NCBI RefSeq assembly: GCF_000189635.1
Contig: NW_002476364.1
Location: 372,001-436,000 of the forward strand
Origin: Tetrahymena thermophila SB210
Lineage: Eukaryota; Ciliophora; Oligohymenophorea; Hymenostomatida; Tetrahymenidae
Reading direction: 5' to 3'
Length of the DNA stretch: 64,000 nt
How positions within the stretch are numbered: position 1 is the stretch's first letter; every line of letters starts with the position of its first letter. The translations under genes and the position numbers were made by a program. Positions 25,196 through 37,790 of the stretch are shown piece after piece. Under the pieces are notes generated by a model, which searched no databases, had not been told where the DNA came from, and saw nothing but the letters and a program-made list of their open reading frames with translations.

Positions 25196-26239
25196 TCATA
25201 GCTAATTTATATCTTTTAATTAATTTACTTATTCCTATAAAAAAGGATTTCTCTAATAATTCTAATGAGAGTATTATTACTGTAAAATTTAATCATTTTC
25301 TAATTATTTTAATGTTTTCTAGCTGTCATTTTCCCCTTGTAAAGCTTAATCTTCGCCATTTTAATTTTAATTAAAATCGATTTCAATTTAATTATTTTGC
25401 AGTTAATCATTTGTATTTCTTATAACCTTTAATAAACCTATTTCTTACTATTAATTGTTAATTTTATCATTAAGATCATTTATTATTTATTACACTTTTT
25501 AATTATTTATATTTAAAAATGCTTTCAATTTTCTTAACAGAATAAAAGAAGCTGCTAAAATAACAATTATTAAAACTGCAAATAATGAAATCAATATATT
25601 AATAGTCAATAAAATTTATTCATATTTTGAAGTACTTTAATCATTATTTGAGCTAAATTAATTACTTTAGATAATTTTCTCACAACCACATTAACCAAAT
25701 TGATATCCATCTATACAGTATGGATTTGTTGAAAGTGAGCATTGATTATAAGTTTTTGCAATTTTTACATCTCCACAATACTCATAGCATTTTCCATCTT
25801 TCATTGAATAGTATTAAGAACTAGAGCAATTATATTTACAGTTTTAAACATCTGAAACCAAGCTACAAGACTAGCATTGATATATTTACAGGTTTTGATC
25901 AAACATTTTTTAAGGACAAACTTAAAATTTAATACATTTTTAATCTGGAATACTCCATTAATATCCATCAATACAGGTATTTATATCTTTACAGTTAAAA
26001 TCTAGAGCAATTATTCCATTTCCACAATATTAAAAACATTTTGTGTATTTTTATGAATAAATTCTAAACAGAGTGCCTTGATCAAGTAAGCAATCTTATG
26101 AGCAGTACTTGGTATCTGAAACTATTCCGCAATTTTAACATTAAATTAAACCTAGACTTAGATCATCAGTGTTCAATGGGATACAAGCTGACTTGATTTT
26201 AATTATAAGTAGAAAAAATATTCCTACTAAAAAGTATAT
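25196..26239 (-). pseudogene. Array copy 3: internally shortened, start codon lost
   Basis: The frame is open for 347 codons to TGA 25198-25196. The codon aligned to the paralogues' ATG is ATA (26239-26237), followed by an otherwise normal signal peptide YTFLVGIFFLLIIKIKS. Modules 1 and 2 are present. After CEKII the frame jumps directly to the Asn/Gln stalk and transmembrane helix, so modules 3 and 4 (about 150 residues) are deleted in frame. The tail is intact. The first in-frame Met lies deep in module 1-2 and would give a protein without a signal peptide. This looks like a recently silenced gene, unless a short upstream exon supplies the Met. Confidence 0.75.
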
Positions 26240-26348
26240 TTTTTTTAGGGTTTTTAATTAATACATTAAGATTTTTTTTTTAATTATTTTTTTTTAGCTA
26301 AATAAAAAAGTTGTTGTCTTCTTTGATAAGTAAAATAAAAAAAGAGAA

Positions 26349-26387
26349 ATATCAAATATTTTGATAAGTAGTACTTGCTAAATTTTA
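26349..26387 (-). promoter_or_regulatory. Shared array upstream element, copy 3
   Basis: ATATCAAATATTTTGATAAG then TAGTACTTGCTAAATTT, about 110-148 bases before the lost start of copy 3. Confidence 0.5.
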
Positions 26388-26440
26388 ATCTTAATAACTT
26401 AAGTTATTATAAATGTAAAATTAAGTAATAAAATTTTTAA

Positions 26441-26540
26441 AACAATAAAATAAATAGATTAGCATATAGATAACTGCTTAATAAAAAGAGGGTTTTATTA
26501 TTAAAATATAATAAAATGTAACCTATCTAAAAGTATAAAA
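26441..26540. repeat. Dispersed GAGGG-loop spacer element, unit B
   Basis: Closest match to unit A, including TAACTGCTTAATAAAAAG and TAAAATGTAACCTATC. Confidence 0.75.
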
Positions 26541-26808
26541 CTAAATATGTGTTATATAAATTTTTAGAATAAAGTTGTTTGATTACCCTCTAAAAAAATA
26601 TTTTCTTTAAAAAATAAATTCTTAGTAAAGCACATTGTTAATGAAGATTGTTTTTATTTTTTGTAATGAAATATATTTATTTTAATAATATTTGGCATAT
26701 TATGTATTATGAATTCAAAACAATCTTAATATTGTCAGAACTAAATTCTTAGTTTTACTTATTCTGATATCTCTTATGGAAAAAAGAAGCAAAACACCAG
26801 TTTATTAA

Positions 26809-28401
26809 TCATAATTAATTTATGTCTTTCTATTAACTTACTTATTATTATAGGAGAGGATTTTCCTAATAGTTCTATTGAGAATATTATTACTGCAAAA
26901 TTTCATTATTTGCAAATTATTTTATTGTTCTCTAACTATCATTTTAATCTTGTAAAAGTTAATCTTCTCCATTTTAATTTATTTCGATTTCAATTTAATT
27001 GTTTTTCAATTAATTATTTGTAATTCTTATAATTTTTAACGAATCTATTTCTAACTATTAATTACTAATTTTATCATCAATATATTTTTTTAGTGTTGAT
27101 TCATAATTATTTATTATTTGTTGCATTTAATCATTTTTATTTAAAAATACTTTCAATTTTTTTAACACAGCAAAAGAAGCTGCTAAAATAAGAATTATCA
27201 AAGCTGCAAATAATGATATCATAATATTTACAGTCAATGAATTTTATTCATATTTTGAAGTATTTTAATTATTATTTGAATTAATTTAACCATCTTAGTT
27301 ATTATTTTCATCTTTACTAATAGGATTACACTTACCTTAACCTACATTTATAAAACCATCAATACAAAAATTAGAAGATTAACAACTTGCTTAGTCTTAT
27401 GCAATTACTCCTTAAAAACAATAGAACATGCATTTTTATTATTTATAATCATAATAATATTAGCTTAAACAACTATTTTGGCAATAATTGATATTTGTTA
27501 CCAAACTACAATTTGAGCATTGCAGCAGATAATTATCTGGTGAAGAGGTAGAACAAGTAATTAATTATTTTTTGCATTTTTTTTCTAAATCACTCCATTA
27601 TGTTCCATTTATACAAATATTTGATGAAGGACACGTTTTTTTATCGATTGCTATAATTCCATTACCACAATATACCATACATAATTATTACAGCGAGTAA
27701 TAATATTATAGTTCTGAACCAGGTATACATGGATTCTAGCAATCTTTCTAATAATAAGCGATGCTACAATTTAGACATTAAAATAAAAAAGCTGAAAAAG
27801 TATCAGAAGTAGGAATTTAAGCAGAGCAAATATTTTTCTCGCATTTATTTTATGAACTAAAATGATATCCATCGATACATAAATGTTGTGAACTTCCGCA
27901 TTGACTATAAGTTTTTGCAATTTTTCCATCGACACAATACTCATAGCATTATCCGTATTGCATTGAGTAGTATTAAGAACTAGAGCAACCATTTTTACAG
28001 TTTTAAACATCTGAAACCATGCTACAAGACTAGCATTGATATATTTACAGATTTTGATCAAACATTTTTTAAGGACAAACTTATAATTAAATACATTTTT
28101 AATCTGGAATACTCCATTAATATCCATCAATACAGGTATTTGAAGATAAACAATTGTCAGCAAGTGGCACAATTATTCCATTTCCACAATATTAAAAACA
28201 CTATGTCTATTTTTATGACAAATAAAACAATGAAGTTAAAGAATAGCAATCATTATTTGAGCATTACTTGATATCTTAAACTATTCCACAATTTTCACAT
28301 TATATTAAGCCTAGATTTAGATCATAATTGCTCAATTATAGAACACAAGTTGACTTGATTTTAATTAAAAGAAGAAAAAATATTCCTATTAAAAAGTACA
28401 T
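26809..28401 (-). CDS. Array copy 4: Cys-rich type I membrane protein
   Basis: Intronless, 530 aa, ATG 28401-28399, TGA 26811-26809; translated in full. Signal peptide MYFLIGIFFLLLIKIKS, four complete Cys-rich modules (CENCGIV, CQSCSMV, CLNCSIA, CSNCSLV), stalk, a transmembrane helix close to ISLFAALIILILAASFAV, and a tail. The tail has an extra segment (NNYESTLKKYIDDKI) relative to copy 1, shared in part with copies 6 and 7. The stalk carries one NNNQDGQ unit of the repeat that is amplified in copies 8 and 9. Its upstream element is the most decayed of the array. Confidence 0.9.
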
Positions 28402-28532
28402 TTTTATTAGGTTTTTTAATTGATTAATAAATTTATTTATTTTTTTTAGCTAAATAGAAAATATGTTATCTTCTTTAATAATTACTATTTTTCTTTACAG
28501 AGAGAAGTAAGCCAACCAAAATTATTTGAATG

Positions 28533-28552
28533 AATCATATATTTTGATACAC
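28533..28552 (-). promoter_or_regulatory. Shared array upstream element, copy 4 (degenerate)
   Basis: Only the ATCATATATTTTGATA half is kept; the TACTTGCTAAATTTT half is replaced. Confidence 0.35.
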
Positions 28553-29087
28553 TAAATATATACTTTTCTTAATAACATATTAGATGGAGTTAACAGTTGA
28601 ATTAGGTATTAATAAAATAAAAAAGTAAATTATATTTAAATCCCTTACATTTTTTACAAGTCCAGCCATTTAATACTTTAAGAATTATAAATGAAAAAAT
28701 ATAAATATTTAATTGATTAAAAAATATTCTGGAATTGTTATATTTATCATAAAAAAAAAAAGGAGGGCTTGGCTTTTTTTTTGATAGATCAAAAATATAA
28801 ATTAAGAGGCCCAAGTATCTTATAAATATTTAGAATACATTTTTTCATTAATTAAGACCCTCTAAAAAAAAAATTCAATTAAAATATGTTCTTAATATAC
28901 AATTTGACATTATAAAAAATAAAAATATATCATCTTAATTAAAACTGTGGTTAATATATATTATATTATTTGGCATAATATGGAACATAAATTGAAAATA
29001 ATCTGAGTATTGTCAGAATAATATTTTTAGCTTTACTTGTTCTAGATTTATAAAGGAAAATATAAAGAAAAAACAAACCTTTATTAA
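28553..29087. other. Array spacer between copies 4 and 5
   Basis: AT-rich, includes a purine/pyrimidine-rich patch near 28750-28785 and the shared 3' flank of copy 5. No gene. Confidence 0.5.
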
Positions 29088-30671
29088 TCATAGCTAATTT
29101 ATATCTTTTTATTAATTTACTTATTCCTATAAAAAATGATTTTCCTAATAATTTTATTGAGAGTATTATTACTTTAAAAATTAATCATTTTCTAATTATT
29201 TTAATGTTTTCTAGCTGTCATTTTCCCCTTGTAAAGCTTAATCTTCGCCATTTTAATTGAAATCGATTTCAATTTAATTATTTTGCAGTTAATCATTTGT
29301 ATTTCTTATAATTTTTAATGAATCTATTTCTTACTATTAATTGTTAATTTTATCATTAAAATCATTTATTATTTGTTACATTTTTTAATTATTTATATTT
29401 AAAAATTTTTTCAATTTTCTTAACAGAATAAAAGAAGCGGCTAAAATAACAATTATCAAAGCTGCAAATAATGAAAGCATAATATTTACAATCAATGAAT
29501 TTTATTCATATTTTGAAGGACTTTAATTATTATTTAAGTTAACTTAATTACTTTAGCTATTATTTTCATCTTTACTAATATAAATACAAATACCTTAATC
29601 AAAACTTTTAAAACCATCAATACATAAATTAGATGATTAACAAAGCCCAGGGTTATTTGCAATTACTCCTTATAAACAATAGAACATGCATTTCTATTAT
29701 TTATAATCATAATATTGATAGCTTTTGCAACCATTTTAGCAATAATTAGTATTTGTTACAAAACTACAATTTGGGCATAACTACACATAATTATCATTTT
29801 TATATACACAAATATTTTACAAATCTGTTTTGCATTTTTATTCTGAATCGCTCCATTATGCTCCTTTTACACATAATTTTGATAAAGGACAACTTCTTTT
29901 ATTAAATGCAATAATTCCATTCCCACAATATGTCATACATTATTATTACTACAGATAGTTAAAATATTATAGTTCTGAAAGAGATCCACATTGATACATA
30001 ATTTAGCAACCCATTAAATAATTTGTAATTGAACAATCTGGACATTAAAATAAAAATGGAAAAAAAGTATCAGAAGGAAGAATTTGAGCTGAGCAAATAA
30101 ATTTCTCACATTATTTATTCCATGAATTAAATTTATATCCATCAATACAAACTACATTTTCTAATGATAGACAATCATAATATTTATTTGCAATTATTCC
30201 TTCTTTACAATACTCATAGCATCTTCCAAAATCCTATAAAGAATAGTATTATGAACTTGAGCATTTATTAGAACAGTAGTTAGCATCTGAAACTAAGCTA
30301 CAAGACTAGCATTAATATATTTATAGGTTTTAATCAAATATTTTTTAAGAACAAGTTTATTATTAAATACATTTTTTGTCTGTAATACTCCACTAAAATC
30401 CATCAATACAAACATTTGAGCAACCATCGATACTAATTATTCCATTTCCACAATATTAATAATAGTTTTGATATTTTTATGAAAAATAAAGCAAATTTGG
30501 TCCTGAGCAATATGAAGGGCAATTATATGAGCAATAATTGATATCTGAAACTATTGAGCAGTTTTCACATTAAATTAAACCTAGCTTTAAATCAATATCG
30601 TTTAATATTGGCACACAAGCTGACTTGATTTTAATTAAAAGAAGAAAAAATATTCCTATTGAAAAGTACAT
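29088..30671 (-). CDS. Array copy 5: Cys-rich type I membrane protein
   Basis: Intronless, 527 aa, ATG 30671-30669, TGA 29090-29088; the frame was checked across modules 3-4 and both ends. Signal peptide, four modules, transmembrane helix and tail as in copy 1, its nearest relative by eye in tail and 3' flank. Module 3 differs locally (CPDCSITNYLMGC) and module 4 is followed by a changed linker (GVIANNPGLC). The 20-base palindrome of copy 1 recurs at 29255-29274. Confidence 0.88.
29255..29274. repeat. 20-bp perfect palindrome in tail coding region of copy 5
   Basis: Identical to the palindrome in copy 1; other copies have one or more changes that break it. Confidence 0.6.
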
Positions 30672-30783
30672 ATTTTTAGGATTTTTTAAATAATACATTT
30701 AGTTATTTTTTTTTAATTATTTTTTTAGCTAAATAGAAAATCTATTGGCATCTTTAATTAAGAGGTAAAATAAAAAAAGAGAA

Positions 30784-30830
30784 TAATTATATATTTTGAT
30801 AAGTAATACTTGCTAAATTTTACTCTTTAG
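30784..30830 (-). promoter_or_regulatory. Shared array upstream element, copy 5
   Basis: ATTATATATTTTGATAAG then TAATACTTGCTAAATTTT, about 113-160 bases before the ATG. Confidence 0.5.
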
Positions 30831-31644
30831 TATTAAGTTATTACAAATATTAAAATTAAATAAAAGAACTTTAATTTACTACTTATATTTATTCAACTGA
30901 GGAGGAGCTTTGTATATCTTTAACAGTTTCCATATTTTATATTTAAGTGCATGAGCAGAATATTTGTTCTAGGAGAAGGTATGATGAAGTTACTAGAAAT
31001 TAACGCAAAGATATCTTAATCTTTATTAGGTTTAAAAATAATTATGTTTAGAAATTAAGACTCTTATCAAATTTACTAGAATCATTTTGTTATTATTAAT
31101 TAAATATCAATATTTTTTAGTATCAATAATTTGCCTTTTACTTTACATCTTTATAAATATATTTATTACCATTCATAAGAAAGATATTCAAAATTTAAAA
31201 AAATAGGGAAAACTTAATTTGCGATAATGTCTCAAAATTATTGGATACTCTTAATCAAATTTTATTAATCAATCATATTTTACTTTTATTAATTAAAATT
31301 AATTCTTATGTAAATATCAATTAATTGCTTTCAATTTTCAGTCTATATTAATCTAATAAATATCCTTCATTAAAAAAAGAATATATAAAGTTTAACTCAA
31401 TTTAGTGAATGTAAATTTTTTTCTTTTTTCAAATTTAGATTATAATAACTTCTTTCTAACATCATCCTCATCAGAGATAAGGAATATTTTTTATAAAAGA
31501 ATTTGTTTTTAAGTATTATCATTTTCTAAATAAAATAATACTAAATAACTTGGCATTTAAAATTTTGTGTTTGGTGGATTTTTTGGTTTTCAAGGCATTT
31601 AATTTAAGAAAAAATTTATTAAAAGATAAAAAAAAAAAGTTGAT

Positions 31645-31850
31645 AATGTTATGTGATTTTAATTTAAATATTTATATTTTTAACATTTATTTTATATACA
31701 TTCTTTAAAAGTAGATATAGTAGGCAATGATCAGCTGAATAAAAAACTATAATATATTTAAAATATTCAAAGAATATATTCTGATTAGAATCTAGAATAT
31801 TAAAAAAAATTTTTTTTTCTTCTTTAAAGTATCAAGAATCAAATTTAATA
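31645..31850. repeat. Noncoding direct repeat, left copy
   Basis: Contains GTTATGTGATTTTAATTTAA, GTAGATATAGTAGG, and AAAATATTCAAAGAATATAT followed by TCTGATTAGA. The same order recurs at 32785-32995. Confidence 0.7.
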
Positions 31851-32784
31851 AATTTTTAAAATTTATATTTTAGAATAGAGATAGAATTATTTTTAATTAA
31901 AAATTTTTTTAAATTATAAAAAATATTTATTTAAAATATATTAGAATTAATATTTCTAACTAATATTTTGAATATTTTAATAATGAATTTTACTTTATCT
32001 AATTATTTTAAATGAATGAAAAATAATGATCAAGTGTTTTTTCATATTTAATTAAAACAACACTAGTTCTTAAAAATTTTCAAATAAAATAGTTTAAAAT
32101 ATCAGAAAAATGTTTAAATAATGTTTAAATACTAGAGATACGAATATGAATGTAAAATATTTATTTTACTTCATTTATTTATTGACAAAAATAATTTAAT
32201 TGAATTAAAAGATCAAATTAAATTAACATTATTAATTATTAAACCCTTAAAATTATTTTGATTTTATGTTTTAAAATTATTTTAGCACATCTATTTGTTT
32301 TCTATTTTATTTCATAATTAAGATATAAATATGATCTTTAAAATATGCAGATTATTTTAATAATATTAGATATGTAATGAATCAGAATAATTTTTATGAT
32401 TCTCACAATTTTTCATTTCTAAAAAAAATTATAAATAACTTCAAATTATAATTATTAGTAAATTGATACTGAAAATAAATTAATAGGTTAAAATTACTTT
32501 GATTCTTTAAATTTGTAATCATCTTTAAATAATTTTTGATTATTTTCACTAAAAAATAATAAATTGAGAAGCTTTTCAAAAAAATCAGTTCAAAAAGAAA
32601 AATGTATCTAATAAAAAAATAAATAATTTATTTTTATTTAATAATTTTATGCTAAAATTAATGAAAGACTTCACAGAAACTTATTGTTATTAAATGACTT
32701 GGTATTTAATATTTTGAATTTAGCAAATTTTTTTAGTTTTTAAATAAATAAAAACTTATTTAAAGAAAAATAATAATAAAAGTT

Positions 32785-32995
32785 AAAATATTATGTATTG
32801 TTATGTGATTTTAATTTAAAAATTTCTCTTACTTAATTTTTTTTATATAAATTCTATATTATATTAGTAGATATAGTAGGAAATGAGCAGAAGAATCAAA
32901 AAAACTTTAATATATTTAAAATATTCAAAGAATATATTCTGATTAGAGTATATAATAGAATTTTTCAAAAAAAATTTTTTCTTTTTTAAATTATC
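32785..32995. repeat. Noncoding direct repeat, right copy
   Basis: Same order of blocks as 31645-31850 with scattered differences; AAAATATTCAAAGAATATAT is kept exactly and is itself partly palindromic. Confidence 0.7.
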
Positions 32996-33364
32996 TTGAA
33001 TAAAAAGTTAATAATTAAGTTCATAGATTTTATTTTTTTAATATAAAACAATAGCCTTAACTTACAGTTTTAATGGTATGTAACATATAATTGTTTAAAA
33101 TAAAATTTTTTTCATTAATTAATAATCTCTAAAAAAGCTTTGTATTAAAAGTAAGTTCTTAGTAAATAATTTTACATTAGAAAAAATAAAAATATATCTT
33201 AATTCATTAAAAATATATATACTTAATATATATCTGATAATAAATGATATCTTATGTATTATAAATTGAAAATATTCTGATCATTTTCAGCATATAACAG
33301 TCTTAGTTTTACTTTTTCTGAGAACTCTTATTGTAAATATCAAGCAAAAACAACAGTTTATTAA

Positions 33365-34666
33365 TCATAGTTATTTTATGTCTTTTTATTAACTTAATTA
33401 ATTCTTTATGAGTGGATTTTCTTAATAATTCTACTGAGAATATTATTACTGTAAATTTAAATTATTTTCAAGTTATTTCATTGTATTCTAACTGTCATTT
33501 TATTCTTGTAAAGCGAAATCTTCTTGGCTTTTTTAATTGAAGTCGATTTCAATTTAGTTATTAAGTAGTTAATTATTAGTATTTCTTATAATTTTTAATG
33601 AATCTATTTCATTTTTAATTTTATCAATATCTATTTTTTGTGTTGATTCAAGATTATTTATTATTTCTTAGATTTTTTAATAATTTTTGTCAAATACTTT
33701 AAATTTTCTTAACGCAACAAAACAAGATGCTAAAATAATAATTATGAAAACTGCAAATAATGATATCCCAATAATAACAATCAATAATTATGTAGAAATT
33801 TATGTTGAAGTGCTTTAACTATCACTTATTTTACATTATTTTTCTTAATCGCTCCATTATGCTCTATCCACACATAAATTTGATGAAGGACAACTTTTTT
33901 TATCAAATGCGATAATTCCATTACCACAATATACCATACATTATTATTACTGCAAATTATAATATTATAATTCTGAACTAGGTAAACAGGTATTCTAGCA
34001 ATTATACTTACTTTAAGCAATACTACAATTTGGACATTGCTATAAAAATGCTAAAAAATGATCAGAAGTAGAAATTTTAGCAGAGCAAATAATTTTCTCA
34101 CATTAATTCTATGAATTTAATTGATATCCATCAATACATTATACATTCTATGTATTGCATTATGAATAACTTTGTGCAATTTTTCCATCTGTACAATACT
34201 CATAGCATGATCCATTTTTTATTGAATAGTATTAGGAACTTGAGCAACTATTATAATTACAGTAGGACACATCTAAAACTAAATTACAAAATTAGCATTG
34301 ATAAATTTATAGGTTTTAATCAATAATTTTCTAAACACAAACTTATTTTTAAATGCATTTTTAATCTAGAATACTCCATTAATATCCATCAATACAGGTA
34401 TTTTAATTGCATGAAGCAAAATTAGAAATTATTCCATTATGACAATATTAAAAACCTTAATTTTATTAATATTATGAATAATAAGTCAAAGTATTTTGTC
34501 CTGGTTGAATTTGGGAAAGTTTTTAGCAATACGTGTTATCTGAAACTATAATACAATTTTAACATTGAGTTAAACCTAGACTTTGATCATTACTGTCCAA
34601 TTATTGATCGCAAGCTAATTTGATTTTAATTAAAAGAATAAAAGAAATTCCTATTAAAAAGTACAT
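33365..34666 (-). CDS. Array copy 6: three-module Cys-rich membrane protein
   Basis: Intronless, 433 aa, ATG 34666-34664, TGA 33367-33365; translated in full. Signal peptide MYFLIGISFILLIKIKL, modules 1-3, then directly a short stalk and the transmembrane helix VIIGISLFAVFIIIILASCF, then the tail. Module 4 is absent in frame. Several family cysteines and glycines are changed in modules 1 and 2 (YCHNGII for YCGNGII; NQGFQYC), so this is one of the more diverged members, but there is no frameshift or stop. Confidence 0.88.
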
Positions 34667-34782
34667 TTTTTTAGGATTTTTTAATTAATAAATTTAATTA
34701 TTATTTTTTAATTATTTTTTTTAGCTAAATAGAAAACATTCTATGCTGTATTTTTTGATTAATTAGTAAAATAAAAAAGAGA

Positions 34783-34820
34783 ATTATCATATATTTTGAT
34801 AAGTAATACTTACTAAATTT
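34783..34820 (-). promoter_or_regulatory. Shared array upstream element, copy 6
   Basis: ATTATCATATATTTTGATAAG then TAATACTTACTAAATTT, about 117-154 bases before the ATG. Confidence 0.5.
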
Positions 34821-36060
34821 TTCTCTTAAGTACTTAAGTTTTTACAAATGTTAAAATAGTAAAATCATTAAAGTATGTTTTATATTACTTATATTTATTC
34901 AATTTAGAAGCTTTGCTTATCTTTAATAGTTTCATTCTTGTATACTCAATTACTTGTATGGAATATTCCATTTTAGATCTAGCAGAAGATATGAGGTTTG
35001 TATAAATAAATTGATTTAAAAATATCTTAATCTTTATTACGCTTAAGAATAATTATGGTTAAAAATAGAGACTCTTAATCTAATTTTACTAGTCGCATTT
35101 TGTTATTTTGGTAAAATATCAATATCTTTAATATTAATTATCCTTTTACTTTACATCTTTATGAATAAATTTATTACCATTCATCAAAAAGATATTCAAA
35201 ATAAAAAAAATAGGTAAAACTTAATTTGTGATAATTAATTTCTCAAAATGTATAGATACTCATAATTTAATTTTAATAGGCAATCATATTTTATTACAAT
35301 GAGTAAACATATTTTTTTTTAATATCAAATAATTGCTTTGAAAAAGTTAAATATCCTTCATTAAAAAAAGAAAATCCATAATTTATTAAAATTGGTTAAA
35401 GTTAACCTGTAATTCCTTATAATAAAGCGAATTTAACTGTTAGTATTAATATTATATTATATAGCTATTACTGCATTTGAAACGTCACCAACCATGATAT
35501 CATAATTTGTGATATTTTAAATATAGATATTATAATTAAAAAAATATATTATAGGCACAACATAAAAGAAAATAAAGAGTATAGAAAGTATACTTAATAA
35601 ATATGTTTAATTTAAAAGACAAGGATGAAAGAGTAGTATAAATAAATACTAATCTGGTGAGATAAAATTTAAAAAATAAATATTATTAACAAATTTATAA
35701 AAAGCTAAATATTTGAAATATGTTTACAAAATAAATAAAATAAATAGATTACATAAAACTTCTTAATAAAAAGAGGGTTTTATAATTAAATTATATAAAA
35801 TGTAATCTATCTAAAAGTATAAAAGTATCAAAAATGTTTAAAATAATATTTTTTTATTAATTAAGACCCTCTAAAAAAGCTTTCCATTAAAATTAAGTTC
35901 TTAATATACAATTTTATATTACAAAAAATGAAAATATATCTTAATCAATTAACAATATTCTTAATATATGATAATATTTAACATATTATGTATTATAATT
36001 AGTTCTACTTATTTTAAGATCTCTTATGGAAAATATCAAACAAAAAGATCAGTTTATTAA
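34821..36060. other. Array spacer between copies 6 and 7
   Basis: Repeated upstream spacer, GAGGG-loop unit C and the shared 3' flank of copy 7. No gene. Confidence 0.5.
35730..35822. repeat. Dispersed GAGGG-loop spacer element, unit C
   Basis: Shorter at its left end than units A and B; the core CTTAATAAAAAGAGGGTTTT is exact. Confidence 0.7.
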
Positions 36061-37644
36061 TCATAGTTAATCTGTGTCTTTTTATTAACTTACTTAAACC
36101 TATATTAGTGGATTTTCCTAATAATTCTATTTAGAATTTTATTACTGTAAAATAAAATTACTTTGAAGTTATTTAATTGTTTTCTAACTGTCATTTTAAT
36201 CTTGCAAAGCTAAATCTTCTTGACTATTTTAATTGAAGTCGATTTCAATTTAATTATTATGCAGTTAATTATTTGTATTTCTTATAATTTTTAATGAATC
36301 TATTTCTAACTATTAATTTTTAATATTATCAATATGTATTTTTTGTGTTGATTCAAGATTATTTATTATTTCATATATTTTTTAATTATTTTTGTCACTA
36401 TTTTTTAAAAAGGCTTTAAATTTTCTTAATGCAATAAAACAGGCTGCTAAAATAATAATTATCAAAAATGCAAATAATGATATCATAATATTTATAATCA
36501 ATAAATTTTATTCATATTTTGAATTGCTTTAATTATCATTTGAGTTAACTTAACCATCTTAGCTACTAATAGGATCACACTTACCTTAACCAGAACTTTT
36601 AAAACCATCAATGCAAAGATTAGATGATTAGCAACTTACTTAATCTTATGCAATAACTCCTTTTAAACAATATATCATGCATTTTTATTATTTATAATCA
36701 TAATATTGTTAGCTTTAGCAACTGTTTTAGCAATAATTGATATTTGTTACCAAACTACAATTTGAGCATTACTACAAATAATTATCAGGTGAAGAGCTAG
36801 AACATTTAATTTATTAATTTTTGCATTATTTTTCTTAATCGCTCCATTGTGCTCCATTTATACATATATTGGATGAAGAACAAGTATTTTTATCATATGC
36901 AATAATTCCATTACCACAATATACCATACATGATCTTAGCTGCGAGTTATAATATTATAATTCTGTACCAGGTAAACATGGATTCGAGCAATCTTTCTAA
37001 TTAAAAGCGATGCTACAATTTAGACATTGCTATTAAAATGCTGAAAAAGTATCAGCAGTAGAAATTTTAGCAGAGCAAATAATTTTCTCACATTTATTCT
37101 ATGAATTCAATTGATATCCATCTATACATGATACATTATCTAAACCGCAATCAGAATATCTTTTTGAAATTTTTCCATCTGTACAGTACTCATAGCATGC
37201 TCCATTTTGCATTGAATAGTATTAAGAACTTGAGCAACCATATGTACAGTTTTAGACATCTGAAACTAAAAAACAAAATTAGCATTGATAAATTTATAGG
37301 CTTTAATCAATCATGCTTTAAACACAAGTTTATTTTTTAATGCATTTTTTACCTGGAATACTCCATTAATATCCATCAATACATGTATTTTAATTGCATT
37401 AACCAATTTAAGAAATTATTCCATTTCCACAATATTAAAAACATTAATTTTATGAATAATAAAACAAAAAATTAAAAGCAGCTCCAGTTGGGCAAGATTA
37501 TGAGCAATATATGTTATCTGAAACTATTAAACAATTTTAACATTGAGTTAAACCCAGACTTTGATCATTATTGCTCAATTACATATCGCAAGATGATTTG
37601 ATTTTAATCAAAATAAGAAAAAAAATACCTATTAAAAAGAACAT
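36061..37644 (-). CDS. Array copy 7: Cys-rich type I membrane protein
   Basis: Intronless, 527 aa, ATG 37644-37642, TGA 36063-36061 (multiple of three; partly translated). The signal peptide begins MFFLIGIFFLILIKIKS, the only array member with Phe at position 2. Four modules, transmembrane helix and coiled-coil-like tail are present. Upstream spacer and tail resemble copy 6, suggesting the two derive from one duplication in which copy 6 lost module 4. Confidence 0.85.
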
Positions 37645-37752
37645 TTTTTTTATGATTTTTAATTAATAAATTTAGTTATTTTTTTTTTAATTATTATTTT
37701 TAGAAAAATAGAAAATCTGTTGCCTTTTTTAATAAGTAAAATAAAAAAGAGA

Positions 37753-37790
37753 AATATCATATATTTTGATAAGTATTACTTGCTAAATTT
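37753..37790 (-). promoter_or_regulatory. Shared array upstream element, copy 7
   Basis: AAATATCATATATTTTGATAAG with TATTACTTGCTAAATTT, about 109-146 bases before the ATG; the 22-base left half is identical to that of copy 8. Confidence 0.55.

Larger units (their letters stand above)
30831..33364. other. Large array spacer between copies 5 and 6 with internal direct repeat
   Basis: The first about 550 bases are the repeated upstream spacer. About 31400-33050 is unrelated AT-rich sequence containing a direct repeat (31645-31850 and 32785-32995). The end is the shared 3' flank of copy 6. No frame here has Cys-rich coding character. Confidence 0.55.

Noticed and set aside
28745-28785. A-run plus GGAGGGC patch as a polypurine element or terminator
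   Set aside because: Single occurrence, no dyad symmetry, no relation to neighbouring copies.
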